Part shown: positions 33,245-42,699 of the stretch, piece by piece
Position numbering within the stretch: the first letter of the stretch is position 1
Layout: every line of letters starts with the position of its first letter
Assembly: GCA_035771165.1 (NCBI GenBank)
Contig: JAWNZC010000351.1
Coordinates: forward strand, 9,631,501-9,695,500
Reading direction: 5' to 3'
Source: Paragorgia papillata
Taxonomy: Eukaryota > Cnidaria > Anthozoa > Scleralcyonacea > Coralliidae
Length of the DNA stretch: 64,000 bases
The notes under the pieces: model-generated
What the model was told of the DNA's origin: nothing
Databases searched by the model: none
What the model saw: the letters and a program-made list of their open reading frames with translations, nothing else
Program-made: the position numbers and the translations under genes

Positions 33245-33614
33245 AAACCAGGTTTTGAAATAAGACCAGTTTACTTATCTTACTGCCTTGCACGTTGTTA
33301 TCGTCCACCAAAGCTTTAAGACTACGAGAATTCATATACATGGTCTTCAAATCGTCAGTATGTTTAGTGTTATATCCAGAAGGACCAGGATTAGGGTGAA
33401 TACCGACCAACTGAAGCTTCGCCAGGTTGAAGGTTGCCACATGGTTGTTGTAGAAACACGTCCTGGCCTTAAAAAAGCCACGTTTTAAAACATAACTTCG
33501 AACACTAACGCCATGGCTGTGTATAAAGTAACGAGAGACTGCATAAGTACTCGGAGAACAAACGATAATTACTAAAAATATGAAAAGAACGAGCGTCGAA
33601 GGCCTGACCGCCAT
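33207..33614 (-). CDS. LINE N-terminal segment with signal peptide and 2A-like motif
   Basis: Starts MAVRPSTLVLFIFLVIIVCS, a strongly hydrophobic signal-like sequence ending near STYAVSR. At 33404-33381 it reads GIHPNPGP, a 2A-like motif retaining NPGP but lacking the usual Asp and Glu. The frame then enters the first endonuclease residues (MYMNSRSLKAL, FDIVCVCV). It is thrown out of frame by the (GT/CA)n run at 33211-33222. Similar N-terminal signal plus 2A arrangements are described for invertebrate CR1-like LINEs. Confidence 0.8.
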   Translation of the reverse strand: MAVRPSTLVLFIFLVIIVCSPSTYAVSRYFIHSHGVSVRSYVLKRGFFKARTCFYNNHVATFNLAKLQLVGIHPNPGPSGYNTKHTDDLKTMYMNSRSLKALVDDNNVQGSKISKLVLFQNLVYAEQFDIVCVCV

Positions 33615-33976
33615 TACTTTTTTAAGCGAACCAGTGATATATGATACGAAATTCGAAACTTACTGTAAAGTGAAATCTCAATTAAGCGGGCACACTCAAT
33701 TGAACCGAGACTAACTCGATCGGGTCCTAAAATTTCCTTTTAATATTTACTGTATAACGAGCCACTATTCAGCGGACACCTCCATGAAACAGACGGGGCA
33801 CTAAAGTAAAGCCAATTTGGTGATTTGTATTGTTAAAAACCTGTATTAGTTCAAGGTCACAGAGGTTGCCTAAGAAAACTGAGATACTGAGTTCGTTATC
33901 ACAGAGGTTGTCTAAAAAACACTTCAGTCACGATGATAAATCACATTTGTGACCATTGATTAACCCTTATTTTCCA

Positions 33977-34053
33977 AACCACGCATAAATCAAGTTAATT
34001 CCCCCGGGCTAATATATATTAGCCCGGGACATTAACTTGATTTATGCGTGGTT
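33977..34053. repeat. Near-perfect palindrome, about 77 bp
   Basis: AACCACGCATAAATCAAGTTAAT and its reverse complement flank CCCGGGCTAATATATATTAGCCCGGG. Nearly the whole length is self-complementary with no real loop. It looks like a minimal fold-back transposon remnant. Confidence 0.85.
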
Positions 34054-34166
34054 GGGAGTAAGTATTATAAATAAACAACCGCAGTATACATCAAAGAAAA
34101 CTGAGGTGATCGTGAACCAAAGTAGGTAATATACGCTGCTGAAGGACAACTGAATGTTTTACAAAG

Positions 34167-34275
34167 TATAGGTAAGTTACCTCAACCTCGGTAACTACGT
34201 AAGTTATTTACCTCGGCCCTTCGGGCCTCTGTAGATAACTGGCGTAGTTACCTCTGGTTCGGTAACTAACCTATA
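34167..34275. repeat. Fold-back repeat with CCTCGG...GGGCC motifs
   Basis: ATAGGTAAGTTACCTC at the left pairs with GGTAACTAACCTAT at the right. The inner arms GTAAGTTATTTACCTCGG and GATAACTGGCGTAGTTACC surround CCCTTCGGGCC. It resembles the palindromes at 3957-3990 and 36305-36415. Confidence 0.7.
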
Positions 34276-35353
34276 CGTAGGAACCCCTATTAAATCATTT
34301 GTTGTTCCTGATCAAACTCCTCTCGATTCTTGTCTGTATACAGCTAGTCGCAATCAATTTCTTCTTTTCCCAAATTCTTCTTCAGTCACCCACATGAAAA
34401 TATGTCTGCATTTAATCAATATTTGCAAGAAAGTTCCAAGCTATATTTGCAACTCTGCTCTCTTGACTGGCGCCAGTTGTTACTTTGCCAGATATTTTGG
34501 TCTCTTTATGAATATCTACATATAGTGTCATTAATGAACGTTTTTTACTGTGCCTTTTACTCTTGTCGCTGTTACGTAAGGAGACATTTCAGACAGTATT
34601 AAGTTTGTTCCCAAATTTGAATTCAGACGGAATTGTTATTTAACCATTAATTACTGAATGTTATTCGTTAACCAAACCTCTATAAAGCGGACACCAACTA
34701 TTAAACGAACACCAGACAAGGTCCCAAAAATGTTCGCTTAATAGAGGTTTCACTGTAGTTGCTTCCAGCTCAAGATAGCCGTGCTTATTAATCTGCATAA
34801 TTTGATATTATTTTCTGGCTTTGGAACTGCTGTGAATCGTCTTAACACCAAATAATCCCGTTGAAACTACTTCAAGCATGCACAGAAGTACATGTATAGC
34901 TATCGAGGTACACTTCGCACCTTTATCTTTGGCGTTCCTTTCACATTAAGTTTTTCTTCTCTTCTCCACCTTTATAGTTATTGTCGAGAAAACAAGAAAT
35001 AGCATACAGCGGTGCTATTCTAGCATATTAATTGGGTTCATTCCAAAGTAAAAACACTACGCACCTGCTTGGCGTTGTTTTTTCTGTAACACTCCTCGCT
35101 TCACGCTAATACTGCGCTTAGCTTAAAAACCTTGAATCAAACGAAGAATGGTAAACGACTTGTTAATTTTAATGTTCCTTCTCTCGCAATATCATGAAAT
35201 GTCAAATGTGCAGAGATACAATGAACGAAACCTGGAATTGATTGAAAAAAACAATAATAAACGCCACGTTGTATTGTGGTCAAAATAGAGTTTCTAACCC
35301 AAAAGTTGGCCAATATAGTTTTCGCACTAATTTTTACTTTACTGTCATAACAG
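34276..35353. other. Intron, no gene recognised
   Basis: AT-rich, no coding similarity. It contains the phrase 'ataaagcggacacc' near 34683 and 'attaagcgggcacactc' near 33681. These look like opposite ends of an old element whose body covers roughly 33670-34750. It ends with the acceptor TGTCATAACAG. Confidence 0.45.
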
Positions 35354-35517
35354 GAACACCAGGAGCTTTGCAGGAAGGTCATTGCATAATAGAACTTAAG
35401 AATAAAGCATTTATCCCAGCCGAGAGGAAAGAACTCGGGGAAACAACTTCAAACAGGAAATATTGCATAAGACTGCTTGAAAACGTTGAACTGTTTGGTT
35501 GCGAAGAAAAAATCAAG
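35354..35517 (+). CDS. Cytoplasmic linker / N-lobe exon of the receptor
   Basis: 164 nt. Acceptor CATAACAG fits the phase 1 end of the 7TM exon (G+GA, Gly). Donor ATCAAG|GTAAAA leaves phase 0. It encodes TPGALQEGHCIIELKNKAF, then IPAERKELGETTSNRKYCIR and LLENVELFGCEEKIK. No family is certain from this piece alone. Its position, immediately after the 7TM domain and before kinase-like exons, makes it the juxtamembrane region and probably the beginning of the kinase N-lobe. No glycine-rich loop is obvious. Support comes from the open frame, both splice sites and phase agreement. An additional symmetrical exon between 30170 and 35353 cannot be excluded. Confidence 0.72.
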
Positions 35518-35596
35518 GTAAAACAATTAGCTATGGTTTGATCGGGCCGGACGCGTGGTCTAATTATAAATATCAAAGCCCAGCAAAATATCTTTA

Positions 35597-35877
35597 GGGG
35601 CTGTTTACATGAGCCGCGGGCTGTTTACATGAGCCGGGCTAGCCGGGTTAACTGGGCTCACGCGATTGATTGGGATCTCACTGTGGTTTTGAAACTCGCA
35701 TAAACTAAATGTACAAAGAAGAATTGGTTTAGTTTAGATGTAAACTAATCCTAACGTTGATTAAAATCTCTTTTTGTTGCCGAGGAAAGAATTTCGTGAC
35801 ACGAGTTAGCCCGGCAAACCGGGCTAGCCCGGCAAACCGGGCTAGCCCACCTCATGTAAACAACCCCTTCGAATAGC
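35597..35877. mobile_element. MITE with GGGGCTGTTTACATGAGCC ends
   Basis: The left end GGGGCTGTTTACATGAGCC is duplicated in tandem (35597 and about 35617). The right end is its inverted counterpart, ending CTCATGTAAACAACCCC. The inner part has repeated GGCTAGCCCGG palindromes. Non-coding, 281 bp. The duplication at the target is not clear. It starts about 80 bp after the donor of the 35354-35517 exon. Confidence 0.8.
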
Positions 35878-35925
35878 CATTCAATCAGACACAAAAGTAA
35901 AATCATAATATTTAATAATAAAAAT

Positions 35926-36110
35926 CTTACGTTTTGTTGTTAACATCACAACATCTTCAGAGATAATAACTGACAAGTCCAGAACGCCTAGGTATATATT
36001 AACAATATTTTGAAGTTTATACAGTTGTAAGAAACAGAAAGCCAATAAAAAAAATGAAAGCTGACAGACATATTATCATAGAAAAAGCGGTGCAGAACGA
36101 ATTTTTACAT
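35926..36110 (-). mobile_element. Penelope-like 3' end relic with hammerhead-like core
   Basis: The minus strand reads TATACCTAGGCGTTCTGGAC, then CTGAAGA (35960-35954), TGTTGT, a short loop and ACAAC, then AAAA where a hammerhead has GAAA. The sequence matches the plus-strand segment at 38225-38410 with substitutions, so it is a second, inverted copy of the same retroelement end. The ribozyme core has at least one inactivating change. Confidence 0.55.
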
Positions 36111-36304
36111 TTAGGGAAGGTTTAAGATTTTAAGAGGAGTTCAAACTAAAAAAAAAGAAGAAAAAAATCATTTTCCCCGAGACGAGGCGGAGGGCCGAAG
36201 GCCCGGAGCCCGGTGAGGGTGCTAATCGCGACATGCGTGTAATCCACTTTACACGCGTGTTAAAGTGCGAATATCAGTTTGAGCGATCTGAATATTTGTA
36301 TATT

Positions 36305-36415
36305 TAACAATTATTCACCTCAGTGTCGGTGAATACTGAATAGTGCTGGATATTCACCGGGCCGCTTTGGCGAGGTAAATATCCACAGTATTCACCAACA
36401 CTGAGGTGAATAATT
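36305..36415. repeat. Fold-back repeat with TTCACCTCAGTGT arms
   Basis: CAATTATTCACCTCAGTGT and ACACTGAGGTGAATAATTG are perfect inverted ends. Between them are GGTGAATACTG..CAGTATTCACC and GGATATTCACC..GGTAAATATCC. A further GGTGAATAGTGCAGGATATCC lies at 36731-36750, followed by a conserved-looking ACCAATCAGATTTCTTGA. The whole of 36305-36800 may therefore be one element. Confidence 0.7.
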
Positions 36416-36813
36416 GTTTTAGGATATACCTCATAAATGAAATAACAAGTTTAACATTCTTATATTTTTCGGTATTTTATACAAGACACGGCCGCTAGCA
36501 ACTTGGGCACTTGGCGTACTCGATATTTGTCGACAAAACAGTTTTTACAACTTTTGAATATATTAATGGAATAATGGCTAGAAAATTGTAAAGAAACATA
36601 CCTGTGGACACTATTCTACTTAATTTTGTTGACTTTTCTCGTTATTCTACAACATCAGCCTTGTTTATCAACAAAATCTCCTGCTTCGGTAAACAAAGCA
36701 AAACTGTCCGCCATTTTATTTTGCCCGCAGGTGAATAGTGCAGGATATCCCGAGCTAGAGGAACCAATCAGATTTCTTGAAAAGCACTGTTCACCTGCAT
36801 GCGAGGTATATGC

Positions 36814-36818
<5 letters not shown>

Positions 36819-36846
<28 letters not shown>
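36819..36846. repeat. (TA)n microsatellite
   Basis: Pure TA repeat, with another at about 37033-37051. Confidence 0.85.
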
Positions 36847-36849
<3 letters not shown>

Positions 36850-37149
36850 AAATGGTGATTGAGGTTCAACACAAGTGAAGGTTATATAAAAAAAGTTATT
36901 GTGTGACAATAATACAATAATTATTGTATTAGCACCTGAAGAGCTTATGAAAGTGAAAACGTTTGTGCGAAAAATGTTTTAAAGACGTGGTTTTTTATTA
37001 GTTATTTTCTTTTTGTTGTCACACAACAACTTTATATATATATATATATATTTTAAATAGTTTTCTTATTGTAAAACTACTTGTGACTTTATAACGAGGC
37101 AATGGTTGAGTAGTTTTCAAAATGCAAATATTTTTAAATACCTAGCGAC

Positions 37150-37657
37150 AATCCTGGAAAAAATTGTTGGGCCAGTTTGCCGATTTTGCCGATTTTCGCA
37201 AAGTGTCCCAAGCACTTTTGTCCAGGATTGTCTGAAAATGACGAATTAAACAAAATCGAATAAAAAAACAATTTGGGGCCGGCGATTCTGCGCCTCGAAA
37301 ATGACATAAATACGCTCCCACATGCATGAACAACAAATTGTTTGTGGGGTATAGAAGGTTTGGTGAATATGTAAATTAAATAGAGCTCTCGTGCGGGTGG
37401 TACCGGTGCGGGTGGGAACTCTGCAGAGACTCTGCTCCAGTGATCCCTTCCCCATTGAGGGGGTAAGGGGGAGCAGAGATGGGGGCTCTTTTATTAAACT
37501 GTATATATTTTGCAATGTTACAAAGTTAAAAAGCTGTGTTTTATTGAAAAATCATAAACTCGTCATTTTCAGACAATCCTGGACAAAATTGTTGGGCCAG
37601 TTTGCCGATTTTGCCGATTTTCGCAAAGTGTCCCAAGCACTTTTGTCCAGGATTGGA
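37150..37657. mobile_element. Non-autonomous DNA element, copy A
   Basis: Both ends carry an ~80-bp block running from AATCCTGGACAAAATTGTTG through TTGCCGATTTTCGC to CACTTTTGTCCAGGATT (37150-37230 and 37574-37657). The blocks are direct repeats of each other, and each is internally palindromic at its edges. The interior has CTGCAGAGACTCTGCTCCAG and GAGCTCTCGTGCGGG. An inverted homologous copy is at 40943-41495. No transposase frame. Confidence 0.75.
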
Positions 37658-38224
37658 TGTTCTTTGTAAACATTGGGAAGAAAGAACTGTGAAATATAAC
37701 CCTAATATTTTGTTATAATTCTGATGCCTGCTTCAGTAGCCTCGTTGTAACATCGTCGGTTTGCACGCAAATGAGAACGAGTTCGAACCTCTGAAACCTG
37801 GGATGCGACGTGTTATTTTCTTCATCTCAAAATTTTTTTACGAAATACATCCTTAAATTTTTCTTTGTTCTTTGTTACCTTTTTCTTCAAAAAAATACAG
37901 TTTTTTTTATTTCAAATATTCTACCAGAATTAAGACTATATTTTCATCGTTCCGACAGGAGTAGCTATTTCCAGGCCCCCAATAAAAAAAGTGCAAGGGG
38001 GGTTGCATTAACGTTTTCTAATCGAGGAGTATTTACAAAAGTGCATGTAAAAGTGGGCGAGGGGTTATTGCATTTATGTATTTCTAGTAAAATCATTAAA
38101 TGAAACTGGGTGACCAGTGTCAATGAAATTATGAGATGGAATGCTAGTGAAAGTGGGGATAGTGCGCTTCTTACCAGTAAAAGGCGAAATTTCAATTTCT
38201 GCATGCACCGGTATTTCTGTGATA

Positions 38225-38410
38225 TGTCTTCTTTTTTTTTAGTTTACTGTTTCCTACCCTTGTAACTTCTACTTATGGTATCTTTCTCTGATTGGTTAGT
38301 GCATGTTTAATTATTGACAAATCTGTAAATATATACCTAGGCATTCTGGACTTATCAGGTATCATCTCTGGAGATGTTGTGGTGTTAACAACGAAACGTT
38401 AAGGAATTAG
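38225..38410 (+). mobile_element. Penelope-like 3' end relic with hammerhead-like core, copy 2
   Basis: TATACCTAGGCATTCTGGAC, then CTGGAGA (38368-38374; the canonical core would be CTGANGA), GTTGT...ACAAC stem and GAAAC (38393-38397). It is homologous to the inverted copy at 35926-36110. One core base differs from the ribozyme consensus, so it is probably inactive. Confidence 0.55.
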
Positions 38411-38619
38411 TTAAGGATGTACTACATAACGAAAAGTTAGATTTCAATTAAATATTAAGATTTTATTCGTGTGTCAGATTGAATGGCTTTTCTAAATATA
38501 TTTTGCTGAGCTTTGACATTTATAATTAGACTAAGGTAAAACAATACTTCAGTAGGAAGGTTATGGAGATACAGAAGAAAACAAATTCAAGTGAAGTGAG
38601 AATATTGTCAGACAAGGGA

Positions 38620-39045
38620 GGAAGAAAGGTAGGAAGAAAGGAAGGAAGGAACGAACGAACGAACGAACGAACGAACGAACGAACGAACGAACGAACGAAC
38701 GAACGAACGAACGAACGAACGAAGGAACGAAGGAACGAAGGAACGAAGGAAGGAAGGAAGGAAGGAAGGAAGGAAGGAAGGAAGGAAGGAAGGAAGGAAG
38801 GAAGGAAGGAAGGAAGGAAGGAAGGAAGGAAGGAAGGAAGGAAGGAAGGAAGGAAGGAAGGAAGGAAGGAAGGAAGGAAGGAAGGAAGGAAGTAAGGAAG
38901 GAAGGGAAAGGAAAGGAAATGAAAGGGAAGGAAGGAAGGAGGGAAGGAAGGAAGGAAGGAAGGAAGGAAGGAAAAAAGGAAGAAAGGAAGAAAGGATGGA
39001 TGGAAGGAAAGAAAGAAGGAAGGAATGAAGGAAGGAGATTGTTTA
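38620..39045 (+). repeat. Long purine microsatellite: GAAC then GAAG
   Basis: A (GAAC)n block (about 38640-38725) passes into a (GAAG)n block (about 38726-38930). Degenerate GGAAA/GAAG units follow to about 39045. The run is roughly 400 bp of pure purine on the plus strand apart from the C of GAAC. It ends about 30 bp before the acceptor of the next receptor exon. Confidence 0.95.
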
Positions 39046-39072
39046 ACATTATATAAATTATTTTTGTTTTAG

Positions 39073-39241
39073 ACGTCATTTGTTGCACAAGAAGAATTCA
39101 ATGGAGAGGAAGAATTGCGCCTTGTTCACGTTTATAAAAACGATGACGAGAATTCTTGGAGAAATACAACAAGTATTCTGTCATCGTTATGCTCAGATGG
39201 TGGTCATAGAAACGTCTTGGCTTTCTTGTGGAGTGCCAAAG
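39073..39241 (+). CDS. Kinase-like N-lobe exon of the receptor
   Basis: 169 nt, acceptor TTTTTGTTTTAG (phase 0), donor AAAG|GTAAAA (phase 1). It encodes TSFVAQEEFNGEEELRLVHV, YKNDDENSWRNTTSILSSLC and SDGGHRNVLAFLWSAKG. ELRLVHVYKND fits kinase strand beta-3 (VAVK-type), with Lys in the ATP-anchoring position. TSILSSL...HRNVLAFLWSA fits helix C and strand beta-4 (the 'L.HpNIv.l.g' block). The helix C glutamate is not evident. The assignment rests on position and on the clear C-lobe motifs in later exons. Alone, this exon would be uncertain. Confidence 0.75.
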
Positions 39242-39344
39242 GTAAAATGGTGTTTTTTGCATTATATTGCCGACATGGGTTTTATATCTACATTTGGGTC
39301 CAAAATGTTTGACATACTACGTTGTTTAATTCCGTTCTTTTCAG

Positions 39345-39417
39345 CTGACAAGACAAGTTGTGTAAGGAATACAGAGTTGCCAGGAACATCAAAAGAAGAG
39401 CTGCAATCGGATGACTG
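39345..39417 (+). CDS. Short receptor exon between kinase-like blocks
   Basis: 73 nt, acceptor TTCTTTTCAG fitting phase 1 (G+CT, Ala), donor GACTG|GTATGT in phase 2. It encodes ADKTSCVRNTELPGTSKEEL and QSDDW, a hydrophilic insert. In kinase order it falls between strands beta-4 and beta-5, just before the hinge, and may be an inserted loop. Support is both splice sites, the 103-nt intron before it and exact phase match with its neighbours. Confidence 0.7.
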
Positions 39418-39660
39418 GTATGTCTATATTTTGCGTTGTAGTTAAATATGTAATTTTTTTAGCAAAATTTACAAGTTTCTACCATAAATATCTATTACTG
39501 AAGTTAGAAAACAATTATAAAGACGTTAGTAAAACCGATTAGAAAACCGTTGATCGAAACATCTGTTAGAAAAGTCGTTTGAAAATGGATTTGATTGCAT
39601 GCTGTTGGAGAGATTTTAAAATGTTTCTTTTTAATATTTTGTTTCTATTGCGTTTTCAAG

Positions 39661-39853
39661 TCTGATAGTTTACGAACTTCCCTCAAAGCAAACGCTTGAC
39701 GATTTTCTTGATAAAAATGACTCCAAGCTTACTGGAAACATGGTGATCACAATTGCAAAAGATCTAATAGAAGCTATCAGCTACATTTCTTCAAAGAAGA
39801 TCGTTCATAATGCGCTCCTTCCTCAGAATATTTTGATCGCAGACAACATGCAG
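39661..39853 (+). CDS. Kinase-like hinge and catalytic-loop exon (degenerate HRD)
   Basis: 193 nt, acceptor TTGCGTTTTCAAG fitting phase 2 (TG+T, Cys), donor ATGCAG|GTAAGG in phase 0. CLIVYELPSKQTLDDFL is a typical beta-5/hinge/helix D of tyrosine or TKL kinases. LTGNMVITIAKDLIEAISYI is helix E. SSKKIVHNALLPQNILIADN is the catalytic loop: H and the final N of HRDLxxxN are kept, but R and D are replaced by N and A. Loss of the catalytic Asp marks a pseudokinase. The layout (short loop, xVHxxxxxxNILI) resembles JAK JH2-type pseudokinases in style; homology to that group is not claimed. Confidence 0.92.
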
Positions 39854-40379
39854 GTAAGGTCATTGTTTCGTTTGGTGTAAGGTGTAAAACTATTTAAAGG
39901 TGTAAAATAAATAACAATTGGGAAACTTTCCGATACAACTAAAATAATCATCCATGAGTGAGTTTTTCAAAGAGTTTAAGAGTAGTAACAGACGTTTGTT
40001 ACATTACACCAAGCTCGCAAACGCATCACATGCACTTAGTCTTGCAAATTGCACAGACACCATATGCTATTACTTAATAATAATATACATGAAAAACGTT
40101 CAAGTTGATTGTCCCTACAACATTAACGTCTCTTTACGGTTCATTTACTGCTCGTATATTTGGTTTGTTTAACACGCTTCGCTTCTTTACCCCACTACTT
40201 GAAAAAGACTACTCAAATCATTAGAAATCGTCAAGTTTTCCTGCATGCACGATGTTAATTTTTTTTAAATTTCTTTTGTATTAACTTTCCCACAATAGAG
40301 TCAGTTACAAAAACAAATGAAAATACATAAAACAAAACAAACAAAATTAGAAACACACTCAACATCGTAATAGGGTAAC
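39854..40379. other. Start of the ~10.6-kb intron, no feature
   Basis: AT-rich, no gene recognised. LINE relic sequence begins at about 40380. Confidence 0.45.
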
Positions 40380-40716
40380 GGCAACAGCATAAGGCCCAGA
40401 TTATATACAATTTAAAAATAAATCTAAAAATAATTCTGACTGATTAATAGCAGCAAGTATAATACGAAGGGAGTGAGAGCGAGGTTGATTACATTTAGGA
40501 GAAATTGTTTTATAACAATTGGCTAATGAAGTAAAGTAATAATTAGAACCTACTATAAATTTAAAAGAAGATAATGTTAAAGTCACAGATAAGTTAAGTT
40601 CATCAGTTAATGAGTTCCAAACTCTAGATGTTCGGTTGATATTCGACCGTTGAAATGTTGTAGTCTTGCATTTTTGGATACGAAATTTCGGTATTGTTGG
40701 GTTGGTACAATCCTGG

Positions 40717-40937
40717 GGCCGGTTGTACGAAAGCCGGATAGCGCTATCCACTGGATTCGTAAAATTGGCCGTTGATTGTTATGACCTCAGATTAGGATTT
40801 GGTATTTATAAACTGAAGTTTTTAAGATCTATTGTGGGCTCCAGATCCGTAGTTTCACAGCTCTTCGGCCATTTTTACGAAGATTGAAAAAATCGCTATC
40901 CAGTGAATAGCGCTATCCGGGCTTCGTACAACCGGCC
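40717..40937. mobile_element. MITE with CCTGG duplication, nested in another element
   Basis: The ends GGCCGGTTGTACGAAAGCC and the inverted GGCTTCGTACAACCGGCC are near-perfect. The arms continue GGATAGCGCTATCCACTGGAT. CCTGG lies at 40712-40716 and 40938-40942, so the target duplication is 5 bp. The target phrase AATCCTGG|ACAAAA is the terminal sequence of the element family at 37150, so this MITE is younger than that copy. Confidence 0.85.
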
Positions 40938-40942
40938 CCTGG

Positions 40943-41495
40943 ACAAAAGTCCTTGGGACACCAAGTGAAAATCCTCAATAACAGCAAAGTGTCCCAACAA
41001 TTTTATCCAGGATTGTCTGAAAATGACGAATTCTTATATTTTCAATAAAACACAGTCTTTTAGCCTTGTAACATTGCAAAATATCTACAGTTTTATAAAA
41101 GAGCCCCCGTCTCTGCTCCCCCTTTCCCCCTCAACGGGGGAAGGGTTCACTGGAGCAGAGTCTCTGCAGAGTTCACACCCGCACCGGTACAACCCGCACG
41201 AGAGCTCTTATTTAATTATGACGAGTTCTTAAATTTTCAATAAAACACAGCCCGAGAGCTCTTATTTAATTTGCATATTCACCAACCCTTCTATACTCCA
41301 CAAACAATCTGTTCCTCATGCATGTGGGAGCGTATTTGTGTCATTTCAAAATAAACTGCGCAGAATTGCCGCGTCCAAATCGTTTTTTTTTGTTCGATTT
41401 TGTTTAATTCGCCATTTTCAGACAATCCTGGACAAAATCCTTGGGCCACCAAGTGAAAATCGTCAATAACGGCAAAGTGTCCCAACAATTGGTAC
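40943..41495. mobile_element. Non-autonomous DNA element, copy B (inverted relative to 37150)
   Basis: Shares with 37150-37657, in reverse orientation, the blocks around GACTCTGCTCCAG, GAGCTCTCGTGCGGG, CTCCCACATGCATG and the terminal TGTCCAGGATTGTCTGAAAA. Its end is split by the MITE at 40717. GAGCTCTTATTTAATT occurs twice (near 41203 and 41251), so part of the interior is duplicated. Confidence 0.72.
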
Positions 41496-42699
41496 CACAG
41501 TTTATCAACAGTAATTAGGTCATTGATCACTTTAAAAAAGAAGACTATATCTTGGTATTCATGCCAGAAGCAGATTTAATAATTGTAACCTTTCTTTGTA
41601 AGTTGAAGAACCCAGAAACGTTAGGTCTAAAATAAACTTGGTAGTCCGTCTCTGCATTCTTTAGGTGTGTTTGATAAATTCGATAGATTGGAGGGCTAAA
41701 ATTTGTGTATCCAGTCATTCGGCAAAACTCGCAAACAGAGAGTTTTATTGAACAATGCGCATAATGACGTGGCGATTTCTGTGGCTGTTTCCTTCAGTAT
41801 CCATGAAGATGTATATAGTACTGGTGGCAAATTTCTCCAAGAAAAAAATATTGAACTGGTCCATCTAAGTGAAGTCGACATTTGGTGGCCTGTAGCAGGA
41901 ACACAGGAGTATAATTTTGTTAGAATAGGTAGTTAGAACAGCCGACGCAATTTCTAAGTTAGATTCAAGGGAGAGCTCTTTGATTGTTTTGAATGACATG
42001 GTTTTGATGGCAATTAGCACACCACCGGCGCGGCGATCGGTTCTCTCCTTTTGGTAAATAGTATAATCCGAATGTAGAATCTCAGCATCAGAAATATCTT
42101 GATTTAACCATGTTTCATTAACACATACGACATCGGGATCTTCGTCGTAAATCACTTTTTGAAAACTTTGTAAATTGCTTACCATTTAGGGCGGTTCACG
42201 CGGATTTGCATTGTTGACTTCAAGCTTCTGACGTTGAGTGAGATACATTTTAAAGAACCCTAAGATGTTGGTCCTGGATTTAGTTCCACGTCTCCAGCAA
42301 TTAAAACTAGGCTGTAAGCGACAATCAGACGTTGCCGTATTCAGAAGGGTTAACGTTTGGCGAAGAGCAATACTTGTCGATGAAGTCGGTGTCAGTGAAG
42401 CTTTTGTTGTCTGAATGAACTGAGGTGTTAAATGAACGAGGATTTTCTGGATAGTAAGTAGGTTAGAGTAATAGAACTCTGTAAGTATGTTTCTGCAACA
42501 ATCAGGGTCAACTCTACACTGCTTAGCGTGGACCACGATGATAAGATACATGAGTAAAATTCATATGAGACAGGAGCTCGTAATAGCACTTATACGGGGT
42601 TTTTACTTCAGGTTATATTCACGCACGATATCGAGGCTTCGTGGCGAGCACCGCGAAATCCGAAAAATGTAAACATGTCTGCCACCAAATACATACATA

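Larger units (their letters stand above)
30310..33614 (-). mobile_element. CR1-like LINE, nearly intact
   Basis: A minus-strand non-LTR retrotransposon in the intron after the 7TM exon. It encodes, in order, a signal-peptide-like N-terminus and 2A-like motif, an endonuclease, and a full reverse transcriptase with C-terminal domain. The coding part runs 33614 to 30509. About 200 bp of 3' UTR follow, containing two related phrases around 'gacacgaacgggacaagtcc' and 'gacaaggacacgtcc'. Only two lesions separate it from one open frame: slippage in a CA run at 33211-33222, and one TAA at 32819-32821. Confidence 0.9.
40380..42600 (-). pseudogene. LINE relic (endonuclease, RT fragments, C-terminus) with nested MITEs
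   Basis: Minus-strand pieces in order. 42551-42186 is N-terminal linker. 42185-41865 is endonuclease, with DPDVVCVNETWLNQDISDAE, RRAGGVLIAIK and LLCSCYRPPN. 41881-41696 is an RT fragment with LKETATEIATSLCALFNKTL, the segment before RT motif 1. 40751-40401 is the C-terminal tail, with STFQ-like TTTFQRSNINRTSRVWNSL. Most of the RT is missing. Two DNA elements sit in the lower part (40717-40937 and 40943-41495). Confidence 0.82.

Noticed and set aside
38561..39088. Repetitive open frames (FLPS / KEGR repeats) on both strands
   Set aside because: Artefacts of the GAAG/GAAC microsatellite. The purine tract has no stop codons in several frames.
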